A DNA stretch of 64,000 nucleotides from positions 4,846,759-4,910,758 of the forward strand of contig LR746266.1 in the NCBI GenBank assembly GCA_902729315.2, in the 5' to 3' direction. The notes under the pieces were generated by a model that saw only the letters and a program-made list of their open reading frames with translations, had not been told where the DNA came from and did no database searches. Within the stretch, counting starts at the first letter, position 1. Each line of letters opens with the position of its first letter. This DNA comes from Spirodela intermedia. Lineage: Eukaryota > Streptophyta > Magnoliopsida > Alismatales > Araceae. Shown one piece after another: positions 1 to 11,313 of the stretch. The position numbers were made by a program, and so were the translations under genes.

Positions 1-358
1 AGAGAAGGTAAATATATTTCTTCCTTTTTTATATGAATTTTTTGCTTGGAAACTGGACAAAAAAGTATCATCTCAAATGGCCCGAATGCATCCTGAAACA
101 CCAATATCCATTTCACCAATGCCGTCTACAAATGGGGATGAATTAACTCAATCCAAGGAAAAAAATATATCATGTACAACAGGAAATTGTTATAACCCTA
201 GTGTCCAGCTAGCATACTAAACTGGAATAACAATGGTTCAAATGGACTATGTAGTGGCAGCAAGAATTAGGTCCATTTCAAGAGTTTAATTTCGCCTTGC
301 AAGCAAAATATCATGAAAGAATAAACTAATTGTAAAACAAGTGTAGTTTAAAGGTAAC

Positions 359-3300
359 CTTTCGTATTGGGAGTGATGATATGAAAGTCAATATAGCCTT
401 CCGTTCATTCGGTAAGATAAACTGTCCATTAGGCTTGTTAATGTCAGAACAAACCTATCAATGAAAAGATGGATAAATTTTTAGTCTCCAATAGAGTTCC
501 AGTTATCATAAACAGATACGAAGCTGTTATGAATCATGGCATTTTTACTGATGTTCGCTGTAACTATCAGAAATTGGGGGGAAAAACTTGCATAATAACA
601 ATGGCAGGAACTAAAAACGAATTTACATTCTTCTATTTGAAACATAGGATCAGGAGGAGCATAATTGTGGCAGCAGGCATATAGACTATTCACTTTCCTA
701 TTTTGCTGCTCTAGCACAAGCAGTGGAAAGTAAAACTTGAGAAAGGAGACTAGAACAGCAAAAATAACCTATAGATTGCTCCAATCTTAACTCTCTGGAT
801 CCATAAAGAGAAATAAATCTATGAAAACTGAATGCCATGTTGATCTGCAGAAAATGAGATCAACTAACTGGTGGCACGTGACTATAATAAGTTATGAACT
901 TTTTGTCTTCAGGATTTGATGGAGGCAACATGAGGGTTCATTCACTTAGATGGACCCACAAAGAGGAAGAAGAGGGAGGAGAAGAGGCCACATCACCCAT
1001 GCACCCCTTCTCCCCTAAGGAAGGCGCCTCTCCCTCCAAGAGACACCACTTGGCATCCTTTGGGAGGGGACGCCTCTAACTACCTTCCTCTCTTTCCTAT
1101 AAACACTGAAACTCACGAATACTTGAAAAGTTGAAGTTGAATTTAAAATCAAGAAGATTCTTGTTATCCCTCTCGCCTTTTAGATTAGAGGTTCCTTCTT
1201 CGTCATTCGCCTCTTGCATTAGGGGTTCCTATTCTCTTTCGTCGCCTCTTAGATTAGGGGTATCTTCTTCTTGTCGCCCTCTTGGATTAGGGGGACCTCT
1301 CTCTCTCTCTCTTTCTCTTCCCCCACGTCGTCTTCGTTCTATCTCGTCGCCAGCCCTCCCTTTCCTCTCCTGCCACCACAGCCATCCGCCTCGTCACTGT
1401 TGTTCCACCTTATAGCCATCCGCCTTGTCACCAAGCCCACCTTTCTTTCCTCTCCCACTGTCACCGCCGTTCCGCCTCTTCACCGCCTGACCTGTCACCA
1501 CCGCTCCGCCTCCTCACCATCTCCCCCATTGCCGCCGTTTTATCTCCTCACCATCCGCTCCGTCGCCACCATTCCGTCTCCTTGCTGTCCTCCTCATCAC
1601 CGTCATTTCACCTCCTCGCTGTTGCAAACCCTCTCCTTTCTCTCTCTTGCTATCGCCACAAAACCCCTCTTTTCTCTCTCCTGCCGACATTCTCATTTCA
1701 CCCCTTTTCTCTCTCCACCTTTTATTTTCTTTTCATCATTACAAATGTGTGTTGATTATTAAATTTCTTGTGAAGTTGGTCATTGTTTTTAAATCCTTGT
1801 TCTTAAAATTTGTGAGATTCATAGGCCACCCTTGTGTGAAAGATTGGTGTTCCAAACCCTGGTTGAGAAGTCTTATTTACTTATTTGAATTAGATAACCC
1901 AATAAGTAATTAATGATCATAATTCTCCTAAAATCGCAGGATCATCTAGATATTAAGTCCCCATCCCTTGTGTAACTCTTTTATTAAGAAGATCTATTTT
2001 GGCACCTTTGTCCCACATCAAGATTGCATTAGCATACATCAGTGGTGTTTAAGTTTCTGCTTCTACAGATACAAGGTGATAACCTCTTTCTTTAAAAGAT
2101 CTTGCCAGTGATAACTTTTTCTGAGGTGATAACTTTTTTATTGGCTCGCTGTTCATAGCATGAACTTAAGTTTTAATTTGAAAAAAAAATCATATGAAAA
2201 AGAATGGAACAAATTCTGATATGACCCCAGTTATTTACTTCAGAAGGTGAAAAAGACCAGCCCAAAAGGGCCGGCCCGTGGCTCAGCCCGAGTAAGAAAG
2301 AAGGGGCAAGTTTGTAACTTGCCCATCCTCAAGAGTGTTAGGGTAGGCCTGTGGAGAGGCTGGGCATCGCATGAGGAAAGGGAGAATTGGAGAGTTGACG
2401 GCCATTTGCTTCTACAGTTGCTATCCATTCCCATTTTATCTTCTACTACTTCTTGCATTCATTTGGGTTTCATGGTGTTGTTGGAATTCGTATCAGATTA
2501 GGTCGTAAACAGTAGAATTTGGACAAACTTACCTTTGCCAGCAGGCGGTTTGGTGCCACCCCTACACTACATGTAAGACCAGTCTCCTCATAAATAGCAT
2601 TTCGCAGTTCTTCAGCAACCTTTACAAAGAATAAGATGTTCAACTTAATAAGGGTTAATTAGACATTGACCAACACATCCACTTATGCATAGACAATTAA
2701 TCAACCATATTCAAACTTACTTCTTGACTGCTAACACAGCGATCTTTGCATATGGTAGTTATGTTGAGATATGCTTCATCTAAACTTGTTGCAATAAAGT
2801 TGGGATCATATCCTCTAAAAACTGGAAGATATTAAATTATTAGAAAAAACCGATAACAGAGATTATGAAAATTAAATGTGGTCTAAAATTTGAGCATCCA
2901 ATTCACCTTTCCTGGTCTTCTCACTATAGTTCATATACTTGTCAAAGTTTGTTGGGACAAAAACTAAGTTTGGACATAATTTGAGGGCAATAAATCCAGG
3001 CATAGCAGCACGAACACCAAATTTCCGTGCCTAGATCATTCAGCACGGTTCCTCTTGTCAAAAACATAATCCTCAACATGAAGTGAGGTATTCAAATATG
3101 CAAGAATCATGACACGTAAGTCATACATGAGAATCGTCCATATTAAATCAATAATCAGATTGGAAAACAGACCTCATAATTAGCGGTACAAATCATAGAT
3201 TTGCCACCAACAGCCAATGGTTTTCCCTTCAATGAAGGATTTTCTAACGTCTCAACAGCAGCATAGAAGGCATCCATGTCAGAATGCACCCAAATCTTTG

Positions 3301-5061
3301 ATAGGTCACGAGAAGATTCCAACTCCAAGATTCTTTTATCAGCAATCTGGAAATTGGAACAAGAAAAAAATTGTTATGAACTTACAGCTGTATGTCTAGT
3401 TCATAACAGCAGTATGGCTGATATGAATTTACAAAGTATTCATGACTGTAAGTAGTGTTATAACCATGCCTGTGTAAGCAATCGAGAAAAATAGAAAAAG
3501 AACCGCTTAAACAAGTTTTTGCATTCCGAAAGAGAAAAAAAAAAGAGCATGGATGTCCAGAGGGCCCCAATGAACCTGGGTACCCATCAGGCCCAACCTT
3601 TTGTTTTATTTTTATTTTTAAGTGGGTATGTGAAAAGATATACTTGAGTTCATGGGATCCGGTCTAGACCTCCCAAACAACGTGCATGTTGCACCCAGTT
3701 TTTTGGAGGTTTCTAGTTCAAAAGACTTGAAATATTTTTTGAAATAAATAATCAAATCCATTGATCTCGGAAGGCTTTAATTGATTTCAAGTATACCATT
3801 AAAAGGGCCCGCGAGAATACATACACATTTATTCTTACCCAATAGTCTGTGCCTTAAAGATCAGGGCAACTATCACTCCAAATTAGTCAGGATATTTTGT
3901 CTATTACGTAGGCAATCAGAAAACGAATAAATTACCTTTGCCAATCTTCCCAGAAGAAAAGGAGATTTTATGTTATTCTTATAACTTGAAAAATCAGCAG
4001 CATGTTTGTTGAAAGAATAGCGAAAAAGAGGCAAGGTTCCTGAGATCTGAAGTCTGTGAGATGTCTTTAGACAGCCAATCCGGAATCCATGGATCCATGA
4101 AAAATCATATATCAAATGAGAAAAATCAGGTATGATTTAATGGTTAACTCTCGATAAAATTGAAACAAGAGGCAGGAAATGAAACAAGATGGAATTTTTC
4201 AGCAGGCATACCATTTGAAATTGAGCAATGTCCTTTGCTGTAAGCTTTGCACACTGAGCTCGCATTCTTTCAATTCTCTGTTTTACAATTGCCTCTTTGC
4301 GTTGCTCATTCTCAAAATACTTCGATCCCTTGCTCATTTCATAAATTACTCGCTGAACTTTTTCCTTGTCGACTCCATCCATTCCTGTGATTCCAAACTA
4401 AGGTCTGGACTCGTGCTCATGATGAAATACGGATAAATAACGACGATACCAATATGAATATGTTTGAAAGCATGTATTTAAACCCGGTGTGTCAAGTAAC
4501 AACAAATTCCAATGGGGAAATTTGAGAAGGCTTTATATCTCCTCCGGACATGTGCACCTAAGTAAAATAGCTCCCTGCTTTCACATGGAACTGGAGTCAT
4601 TCTTAACTGCACTACGTTTTAACAATGCTAAAGGTCACCCTCAGATGCGTACCATTACTAACAAAATCAGTCCCTCGTTTTTGTTTTATCAGAATTTATT
4701 CTTGACACAATTCGAACGGCTTCAACGAATAATGTAAAACGATCTACCAGGAAATGTACATCAATCGGTAAGGCCGTTTCATAGCCTTATAAAATGCACG
4801 CAATCCTGTTGAACCGATAACTACACCTCCCAGGCGAGAGAACGCCTCGCCTGCCTGGAAGCGAAATACCTAGATGCTGCGCCGTTCGAAATTCCACAAG
4901 GAACGAGGACGAAAAAGGAGTTGCCATCCAAAAGCCGTCGCATACGGAACCGGTAGGAAGTGGAGAACGGGCGCGACTATCTCTACGATACCTGCTTTGG
5001 CATTGGTGTACACCGTCTGGTACGACTCCCACGGCCGATCCCCGTCCGAGGTCGCACCCAT
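359..5061 (-). CDS. POLK: DNA polymerase kappa (Y-family translesion polymerase), 5' part, seven exons in window
   Basis: Y-family translesion DNA polymerase that extends primers past damaged bases in the nucleus. Coding exons read on the minus strand: 4992-5061, 4212-4384, 3173-3346, 2907-3030, 2721-2821, 2533-2619 and 359-454. All have GT-AG borders and keep frame. The start codon at 5059-5061 opens [20 protein letters not shown], the conserved plant N-terminus. Exon 2 holds [20 protein letters not shown]. Exon 3 holds the first catalytic carboxylate motif ([12 protein letters not shown]). Exon 5 holds the second (SLDEAYLN). Exon 7 ends after KPNGQF and LPIRK. The rest of the little-finger domain and the C-terminus must lie beyond the left edge; I saw no further exon in 1-358. 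The intron between exons 6 and 7 is about 2.1 kb and filled with repeats. No lesion is visible in the exons. Family assignment is from remembered Arabidopsis POLK sequence. Confidence 0.93.
1180..1293. repeat. 34-bp tandem repeat in a POLK intron
   Basis: Units starting near 1180, 1214, 1249 and 1282 each begin with a variant of TTAGATTAGGGG and continue into a CT-rich stretch ending GTCGCCTC. The spacing is 33-35 bp. The array has three full degenerate copies and a partial fourth. Confidence 0.75.
1300..1720. repeat. Low-complexity pyrimidine/CCG-rich tract in a POLK intron
   Basis: The plus strand is dominated by C and T with scattered CACC, TCCGCC and CCATC words and (CT)n runs. The open frames here translate to Ser/Pro/Leu-rich strings with no family resemblance. 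It is best read as a decayed low-complexity array inside the intron that runs from 455 to 2532. The rest of that intron (about 1720-2530) shows nothing recognisable. Confidence 0.6.
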
Positions 5062-5180
5062 CGCCGCAGGGGAAGAGAACTGCCATAAACAAGACTTTAG
5101 CGTCCTACGCCAGAGTCTATATATGAACACCAGGCCAGGCCTTGAGAAGCCCAGCCCGTAGAAAAGCCCGGAAAGTGGGC
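5062..5180 (-). promoter_or_regulatory. POLK proximal promoter with TATA-like element
   Basis: A TATATAT run at 5118-5124 reads as ATATATA on the minus strand, 57 bp upstream of the POLK start. It is the only TATA-like word close to the start codon. Promoter function is inferred from position. Confidence 0.4.
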
Positions 5181-5350
5181 CCGACACTACCCAGTCTCAG
5201 ACCAACGAACAGCCCGGGCATCCCCAGCCACCATTTGAAGCAGGTACAATAACCTTGATGACAAAACAGTGAGGGATTCTTCTCAGCGGCGCCCCCGGCC
5301 ACCATTTGATCGGCGCATCATCTCTCCCATGCATAGCCGAAAACAGTCCT

Positions 5351-5570
5351 CCATGAATGCTCGCATATGAATCATAGATGTTAGCAGCTGGGCATAGGAT
5401 ACAAAATCAGGCATGCATCCATCATGAATGCTAGCAGATGTATCACGGGTATCAGCTACTGGGCATAAGAAACAGATTTCGGCATGCATGCATCCATCAT
5501 GAATCCTGGCAAATCTATTATGGGCATTAGATACAAACTTCGCCGTGCATCTACAAGCAGTTGTATCATG
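5351..5570. repeat. Minisatellite, about three copies of a 71-75 bp unit
   Basis: CATGAATG/C followed by GCAGATG/ATCA-type words and GGGCATA recurs at 5352, 5423 and 5498. Copies 1 and 2 end in GGCATGCATCC. Copy 3 is more diverged and fades out near 5560. The array lies between the POLK promoter and a coding-like fragment. No protein is supported here. Confidence 0.7.
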
Positions 5571-5950
5571 CCGGCGCTTCCACCATCTGCTTCTTCAATG
5601 CCATGTGTTTCGCATCCTATGTGAATGAAGACAAGAAGCTAGCGCTGTACTGCTCAATCCGCCGGGCTGAGTGGTCAGAGTAGGCTTTCTAGGTCCCCTT
5701 CCGATCTGTCTTCTTAGAAAAACAGCAAGACTTTGTGAAGGAGAATGCTATGGATCGAGGTACCTCTCAGAGATTTTAACCCATTTTATGTAGCATGTAT
5801 GTTGTTAGCATAAACATAAAAGAGCACCCCCACCAAGAGCCGCGCAATCCGTGAAGGAACATCACACGCGGATTCGCAGAAACATGTGCACATCCAGTGA
5901 CATTGAAATTCTGCGAAAGCACGAAGAACAGGTCATGCTATTCGAAGGTG
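5570..5950 (+). pseudogene. Unidentified coding-like fragment, interrupted by stops
   Basis: Two blocks look like decayed exons. The first, about 5570-5757, reads through CFFNAMCFASYVNEDKKLAL and SIRRAEWSE, meets two TAG codons around a short AF segment, and continues as SVFLEKQQDFVKENAMDR before a GTACCT donor-like site. The second, about 5838-5947, reads KEHHTRIRRNMCTSSDIEIL and runs into an AAG|GTGAGT donor-like site. The two stops could both be former tryptophan codons. I do not recognise the family. Chance open frames are possible, but charged, splice-bounded blocks in succession are more typical of a gene relic. Confidence 0.35.
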
Positions 5951-7564
5951 AGTTAAAAAGTAATATATCGATGGCTTAAAAAAATAAAAGGGGGAAAATG
6001 TAGAAAAAAGCAAGAATTTTAACTGAGACGTCGACAAGGAAGATGAACAGTTTTCTAGATTCTGGATCCTGGATTTTTCTTCTTCTTTTTTCTGCGAGGA
6101 TATATCAACCATTGGAATTCGACGACAGCAGCAAGCCTTTAAGCCTCTGCCTTCCTGACAGGAAGCTACACCACTCTCAAAGTTCGCCCATCATATGAAG
6201 TAGCTCAAATCAGTTCATTCAGAAATACTCATTTTTTTCAAGAAGGTCATATTTTCTTGTCCTAGTGTTCCATGTTCTTCGGTTTATAGGTGAGTGAAGA
6301 TCTTGAAATGCCATTTGACCAGACATATTTGATTCTTTTTTGTAGAAAGAAATATCAATGGTGGTGGAGGGATTGTTGTCATCACAAAGTTATCTTTGTA
6401 TAAAAGAAATAGACTATATTCATTCTTGTTTCTTCTCGGTAATGCAGTCCAGGCCTGTCATTTACTTGTCATAGCTCTTCTATGGCCTACGCCACGTCTA
6501 CAGCTTCCTGATTTTTTCCAGTTATAAACTGTCTCCTAATTGATCTTACGAGGTCATGACTTAAGACATAAATAAGATGGCTAGTAACTCAAACAAATAA
6601 AATAGTCGGAGCTACTAAGTTAGATCCAAAGGTTGGAGCTGAATCATCAAAATTTGAAGTAAGATATCATTTGGTTTAAAGACTAGATTGGTTTTAATAG
6701 GTGAAAATATTTATCCGAACCAATCTCATCCAGCTAGTCCAATTATCACCAGCACATTTCCGGAGCCTAGAACACAGAAGAAAAATTAAATACTAAGGAG
6801 GAGGTGATTTTTGGAGAGGGAGCTGATCACAAATTAAGCCCATCTACTCAGTGAGTATAAATCCCTTAGAATCAGACGAAGTCCCCACTCTAGGACAATC
6901 GCAGTTCCACAGGCCAAATGGGTGGGTAAAACAGAAGTTGAAGAGATCTGTCATGGAGAAATCATTACAACTACAAGTACGGAGTCTGCAGCTTTCCAGT
7001 CTTGATGTTGGCCTGCCATTCAAAATATCTACAGTGGATACAGCCGAAATAATCATCCGTTCATCCTTCTTCAAAGTAGGCAATCGCCAGAAGATCTCCG
7101 TGGAGGAAGGCTAATGGAATGAGCATATATCTCCATTGATGGAAGTCTCCACAATCCTTACACCATTTCGAACATAAATGGGAGTTGTCTTAGAGTTATG
7201 GAGACAACGACAAGCGGGATTTGAAGAATGATTCCCCGAATCACAGTATTGCCTTCAGCTCCAAGCTTCAACCAGGTGTCACTGAAGCAAGGAGATCTAT
7301 ATGTTCACGTGTATAGGGAGAGAAAATCTATTTGTAACAAAATCAAGCCTTCCTTCATTAAGCAAGGACAAATGGTGAATCATATGTTCAATGTGAAACC
7401 CATAAAACCTACTCTTTTGCAGAAAAAGGCACATGCCCGACAACGCTGCACAGAGAAAATTATGTCATCTAAACTGTGATTCTATAGATAGAAAAACACC
7501 ACTTGGTACTTCTCTTTTAACTTTGTCCCATATCAATGGGAGCATATCAGCAAAAGGACAGTTT
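5951..7564. other. Intergenic, 3' flank of the PPR gene
   Basis: No homology-bearing frame or RNA gene recognised. Short open frames at 6844-7083 (minus) and 6851-7114 (plus) overlap each other and resemble nothing I know. Part of 7100-7564 is probably 3' untranslated sequence of the PPR gene. Confidence 0.5.
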
Positions 7565-9982
7565 CTACTGAGGCCCTTTCGTCATTCTTTTCTGTCGCTT
7601 AATAAATCCATCCATCAAGGTGATGTAAGTAGATTTATTTACTGAAATAGCCCTTTGCTCCATTTCTTCCAAAAGACATCTTGCTTCTTTGAATTGACCA
7701 GCACTGCATAGCTTGGCTATCTGTTCTTCATAGGTCTGAGAACCACTAGACAACGGACCATTTTGACGATTTTCATTTGGCGTTCTTTCTACACTTGTAT
7801 CCACTCCAATATCAGCTAGCACTTTCTGCAACTCAGGGAAACCCGATGTTTCAGGCGATTTTCCAGCATCAATCATCCTGAAAAACAGCCCACGTGCTTC
7901 TTGAGACCTTCCAGCTTGAGATAGGGATGATAAAAGGGCACTGTAAGTATAAGCATCAGGTTCTAATTTCTTTAGATCCATATCTACAAGAAACTCCAAT
8001 GCGGTATCAATTCGCCCATCTCTGCAGAGACCTCTGATCAATGTGTTATAGGACACAACATCAACGACTTTCCCCTTGGACGCCCATGAATCAAACAGCT
8101 TCAGCGCCTTGTCTACCTTCCCGTCATTGCATAGGCCATGCAGAAGAATATTGCATGTGATGACGTCAGGTTTAAATGAATGTTCGAGCATCTCATTGTG
8201 GAACTGGAATGCCTTTTCCAGATCTTCTTTACAGTATGCGTGAATGAGTGTGTTGTAGGTAGTTTCATCTGGCACCAATCCCCTCCCCAAGAGCTCATTC
8301 AATTTATTCTCTGCCTCCTTCATTTTGCCACACCTACAAAGCCCATTGATTACCGAATTGTAGGTTGAAACACTGGGCTGAATTTTTCTACTTACCATCT
8401 CGTTCCAAAGCTTCATTGCATTCTTCATGTCATCATCTCTAAAGTACGCAGTCATCACTATACCATAACTGATCTCATCAGCCACAAGCCCTCTCTTTGG
8501 AGGACCACGGATCAGCTTGTGTGCCTCCTCTAGCCTATTCTCCTTGCATAGATTGTAAATGACACAATTTAGAGTAAAAGTGTCCATCTTTAAACCTCTC
8601 TGCACCATTTCATCCATCAATCTGTATGCTTCACCTGTGTCCCCAACTTTACAAAATCCATCGATCATTGTGTTATATGTGACAACATCTGGCGATATAT
8701 TTTCCTCTTCCATCTTCCGCATAGCCTTGACAGCCTCGTTCATCTTCCCTGCCTTACATAAACCTTTAACCATGATATTATGTGTGACGGCACTCCTAAT
8801 CACACCTTTTTGAACCATCTCCTCCAGGAGCTGGAAAGCCTCTGAACTAGTTCTCCACTGAAAGCACCCATTGATCAAAGTGTTGTAGGTGACCGTGTCA
8901 GGAGAAATCTTGAGCTTCTCCATTTCACCTCTCAACTGGAATGCCTCATCCAGCCGGCCCTCCTTGCACAATCCGCCAATTAGCATGTTACAGGTCTGAA
9001 CATCAGGTTGAAACTTGCACTTCGCCATCAATTCTATTGTCTGAGACGCCTCCTTCAACCAGCCTAAACGGCAGTATGTGGAGACGAGGATGTTGTAGGT
9101 GCTCCTATCAGGGGTTAAGCCTTTGTGTTTCATGTCCTGGAGCAGATTCCTCATCTCCTTGAGCATGCCCTTCTGGCCATATCCGTCCAAGATAGTGTTG
9201 TATGTCACATTGTCGGGGAGTAAGCCGAAGTTGTCCATGTTGGGGATGAGATCGAGAGCTTCCTTGAACATTGAGCGAGAACAGTAGCCGGAAATGAGTA
9301 TGTTGAACGTGATCACCGTTGGTGACAGACCCAAGTTTATCATGTCCCGGTATAACTCAAGGGGGATGGAGGGAGGATAAGAGGAACGAACGAGGGAAGT
9401 TAGAAGCATGTTGGAAGTGAAAATGCTGGGACGGCATCGGCGGCGTTTCATGGCCTTAAAGACCTGGAGAGCCTGCTGAGGGCGGTTGAGATGAACGTAG
9501 GCGTTGATGGATGTGTCCAAAATTGCTTTGGTCAGAGGAGGGAAACGGCCTCCTGGGTGGAGGAGGTAGCGGTGGAGATGAAGGGAGGAGTCAGAGCGGA
9601 TGAACGACACGAGAAGAGACTTGGCGTCGGCGAACTTATTGAAGCGGAAGAGAACGGGAAGGAGAGTGAGAAAGGAGGGGAGGAGGACGGCAGCTCGGTC
9701 GACGACACCAGGCAGGCGATCGGAGTAATCGGACCACCATTCGTAAAATGAAATGAGAGGAGCCGGATTTGAGAACGAAGGAGAGGCGGCGGCGACGGAG
9801 AGAATGGAGGGGACTAGGGTGGGCACGAGCCGAGGGAGGAAGGGCGCTAGAGTTTGGCGAAGCGCAGGAGATGAGGAGGTATGGCTGGACAGGATTCCGG
9901 CGATGGTGTAGACGAGTTGGGAGGACGAGGGCTCTCCATCAAGCTCCTCCTGCGCCTCCGGCGGGTCTGGCGGAGTCTCCAT
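7565..9982 (-). CDS. P-class pentatricopeptide repeat protein, At2g16880-like
   Basis: Intronless 805-aa RNA-binding helical repeat protein. Tandem 35-residue PPR motifs run from about residue 160 to 690. Repeat signatures include PTVITFNILISGYC, DNVTYNTILDGYG and PDVVTYNTMIDGFC. No E, DYW or SMR domain follows, so it is P-class, a type usually involved in organelle RNA stability, splicing or translation. The order and wording of the repeats, such as EMLEHSFKPDVITCNILLHG and the C-terminal tail after the last repeat, closely match remembered At2g16880. The N-terminal 150 residues are hydrophobic and Pro/Ser-rich; the extreme N-terminus (METPPDPPEAQEELDGE) is acidic and unlike a classic transit peptide, so organelle targeting is uncertain. 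One repeat (TYNTLIHAYCKEDLEKAFQF) is a residue short. The start at 9982 is the first ATG of a long open frame. Confidence 0.92.
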   Translation of the reverse strand: METPPDPPEAQEELDGEPSSSQLVYTIAGILSSHTSSSPALRQTLAPFLPRLVPTLVPSILSVAAASPSFSNPAPLISFYEWWSDYSDRLPGVVDRAAVLLPSFLTLLPVLFRFNKFADAKSLLVSFIRSDSSLHLHRYLLHPGGRFPPLTKAILDTSINAYVHLNRPQQALQVFKAMKRRRCRPSIFTSNMLLTSLVRSSYPPSIPLELYRDMINLGLSPTVITFNILISGYCSRSMFKEALDLIPNMDNFGLLPDNVTYNTILDGYGQKGMLKEMRNLLQDMKHKGLTPDRSTYNILVSTYCRLGWLKEASQTIELMAKCKFQPDVQTCNMLIGGLCKEGRLDEAFQLRGEMEKLKISPDTVTYNTLINGCFQWRTSSEAFQLLEEMVQKGVIRSAVTHNIMVKGLCKAGKMNEAVKAMRKMEEENISPDVVTYNTMIDGFCKVGDTGEAYRLMDEMVQRGLKMDTFTLNCVIYNLCKENRLEEAHKLIRGPPKRGLVADEISYGIVMTAYFRDDDMKNAMKLWNEMVSRKIQPSVSTYNSVINGLCRCGKMKEAENKLNELLGRGLVPDETTYNTLIHAYCKEDLEKAFQFHNEMLEHSFKPDVITCNILLHGLCNDGKVDKALKLFDSWASKGKVVDVVSYNTLIRGLCRDGRIDTALEFLVDMDLKKLEPDAYTYSALLSSLSQAGRSQEARGLFFRMIDAGKSPETSGFPELQKVLADIGVDTSVERTPNENRQNGPLSSGSQTYEEQIAKLCSAGQFKEARCLLEEMEQRAISVNKSTYITLMDGFIKRQKRMTKGPQ

Positions 9983-10502
9983 CCACGGTGCGTCGCCCTC
10001 TGCGTCTTCGACAGCAGAAATCAGACTAATAGAGCTTCGAGATGATGAGCCATAGCGGCTACCCTTTAGAGCTTATACAAGTACAGGGCCCACGATACAC
10101 ACGAGCTGAGCTTATGGCCCTTCAGTCTTGCCGCATAGTTCATTAATATTCAGATGCTTGTTTTGTGAACATCGAACTAATGGCGGGTTTATTTGCAATA
10201 GAACAGATTAACCCGAGATTTTGGCACATTGGGAAGATTTTGATTGAATTCAGAGCACTGTCGAAATTGCGCTATTCATTGTTGTGTCGACCATGGAGAA
10301 TCGAGCTGCCGAGACAAGCCGTTCTCCCTTGGCATAGAGGGAACGCCGCCGCCTTCCCTTCATCTGATTCTCGTTCCATTTATGGAACTCCAAAAGAGGC
10401 GAAAATCCAGAACAAAGTTAGGGTAGCAGACGGAAACTCCCATCTCACCGGCTTCCGAGACGTCAAAGAGGAGATTCCTGAGACTGACGACGTGGAAAAC
10501 GG

Positions 10503-10750
10503 TTCGGCAATCGCTACCTTCTAGTTTCAAAAGATCAACAGGATTAAGGGAGTCGTGAGAGAGATGACCACGGAGCTCGCCGAGAAATTGCACAAGGATA
10601 CGAGACATCTAGGAGGAGAAGATCTCTTGAATCGACGATTCGTGGCGACAAATTTCGGCGATCGCTACCTTCCAGTTTCCGTTCTGGCGACCGAAATAAA
10701 CAGGATCCAGGGAATCGTGAGATATCTGACGGCAGAGCTCACCGTGTTGA
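10503..10750 (+). repeat. Degenerate direct repeat with conserved coding-like frame
   Basis: The segment from TTCGGCAATCGCTACCTT at 10503 recurs as TTCGGCGATCGCTACCTT at 10653. Both continue into AACAGGAT, GTCGTGAGA/ATCGTGAGA and a GAGCTC word. In the plus frame the two copies read INRIKGVVREMTTEL and INRIQGIVRYLTAEL, with mostly conservative differences. The second copy carries about 12 extra bases. No family recognised. Confidence 0.6.
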
Positions 10751-11244
10751 AGACCGTGGAGAATCTCTTCTCTTGAAGAGCCCAAAGAGTGGAAGCGCAG
10801 AACCTCAGGCAGTCGACCATCCCCAGAAGCAACCCCATAGCCACTCCAGACACCAGGCGGCCAAGACCCCAAGAAGGAAAAGCGGGGGAACGGGCAAAAC
10901 GATTGGAAGTGAATAGGCCGTGACTTGGGGAGGGTTCGAAGAAGTCACGTAACTTTATGCTCATATCCCTGTGAAATAAATTAATATGAAATACACATTA
11001 AAGTATATGTTTCCTACGAGTGAAACAAACATAAGGAAAGTTTCAAAAAGTTAAGGGTACCCATGCAAATACAGATTATAATGGGTAGGTATACCACCGT
11101 AGGCGCTAAAATGACGCTTCGTCCACTCGCCCGCGTCGCCCTGTCCGCACCACGCCGCGCCACTAGCCTCCTCCCGGCGTCGCAACTCCCACAGAATACG
11201 TATCCTCGGAGACCCTCGGAGACCCTTCCGAGGGGGAGAGAATA

Positions 11245-11313
11245 CAGAGCGGCATTCGTCTCTCCATGAGCTAAGATACTAGTTAGTAAAGGGTGGAAGC
11301 GAATGCCGCTCTG
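11245..11313. repeat. Inverted repeat, 14-bp perfect arms
   Basis: CAGAGCGGCATTCG at 11245-11258 is matched by its reverse complement at 11300-11313, with a 41-bp spacer. A GACCCTCG word outside each arm (near 11212, and inverted near 11320-11328) suggests that the symmetry once reached further. It may be a relic of a small foldback element or a stem-loop. Confidence 0.6.

Noticed and set aside
1-358. Next POLK exon
   Set aside because: Looked for the conserved GGIGKVTE-type continuation on the minus strand and found no convincing match.
1131-1762. Two overlapping open frames rich in Ser, Leu and Pro
   Set aside because: They are translations of the pyrimidine-rich repeat inside a POLK intron; both frames are equally open.
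6844-7114. Overlapping plus and minus frames downstream of the PPR gene
   Set aside because: Neither matches a family I know, and they lie in the likely 3' flank.
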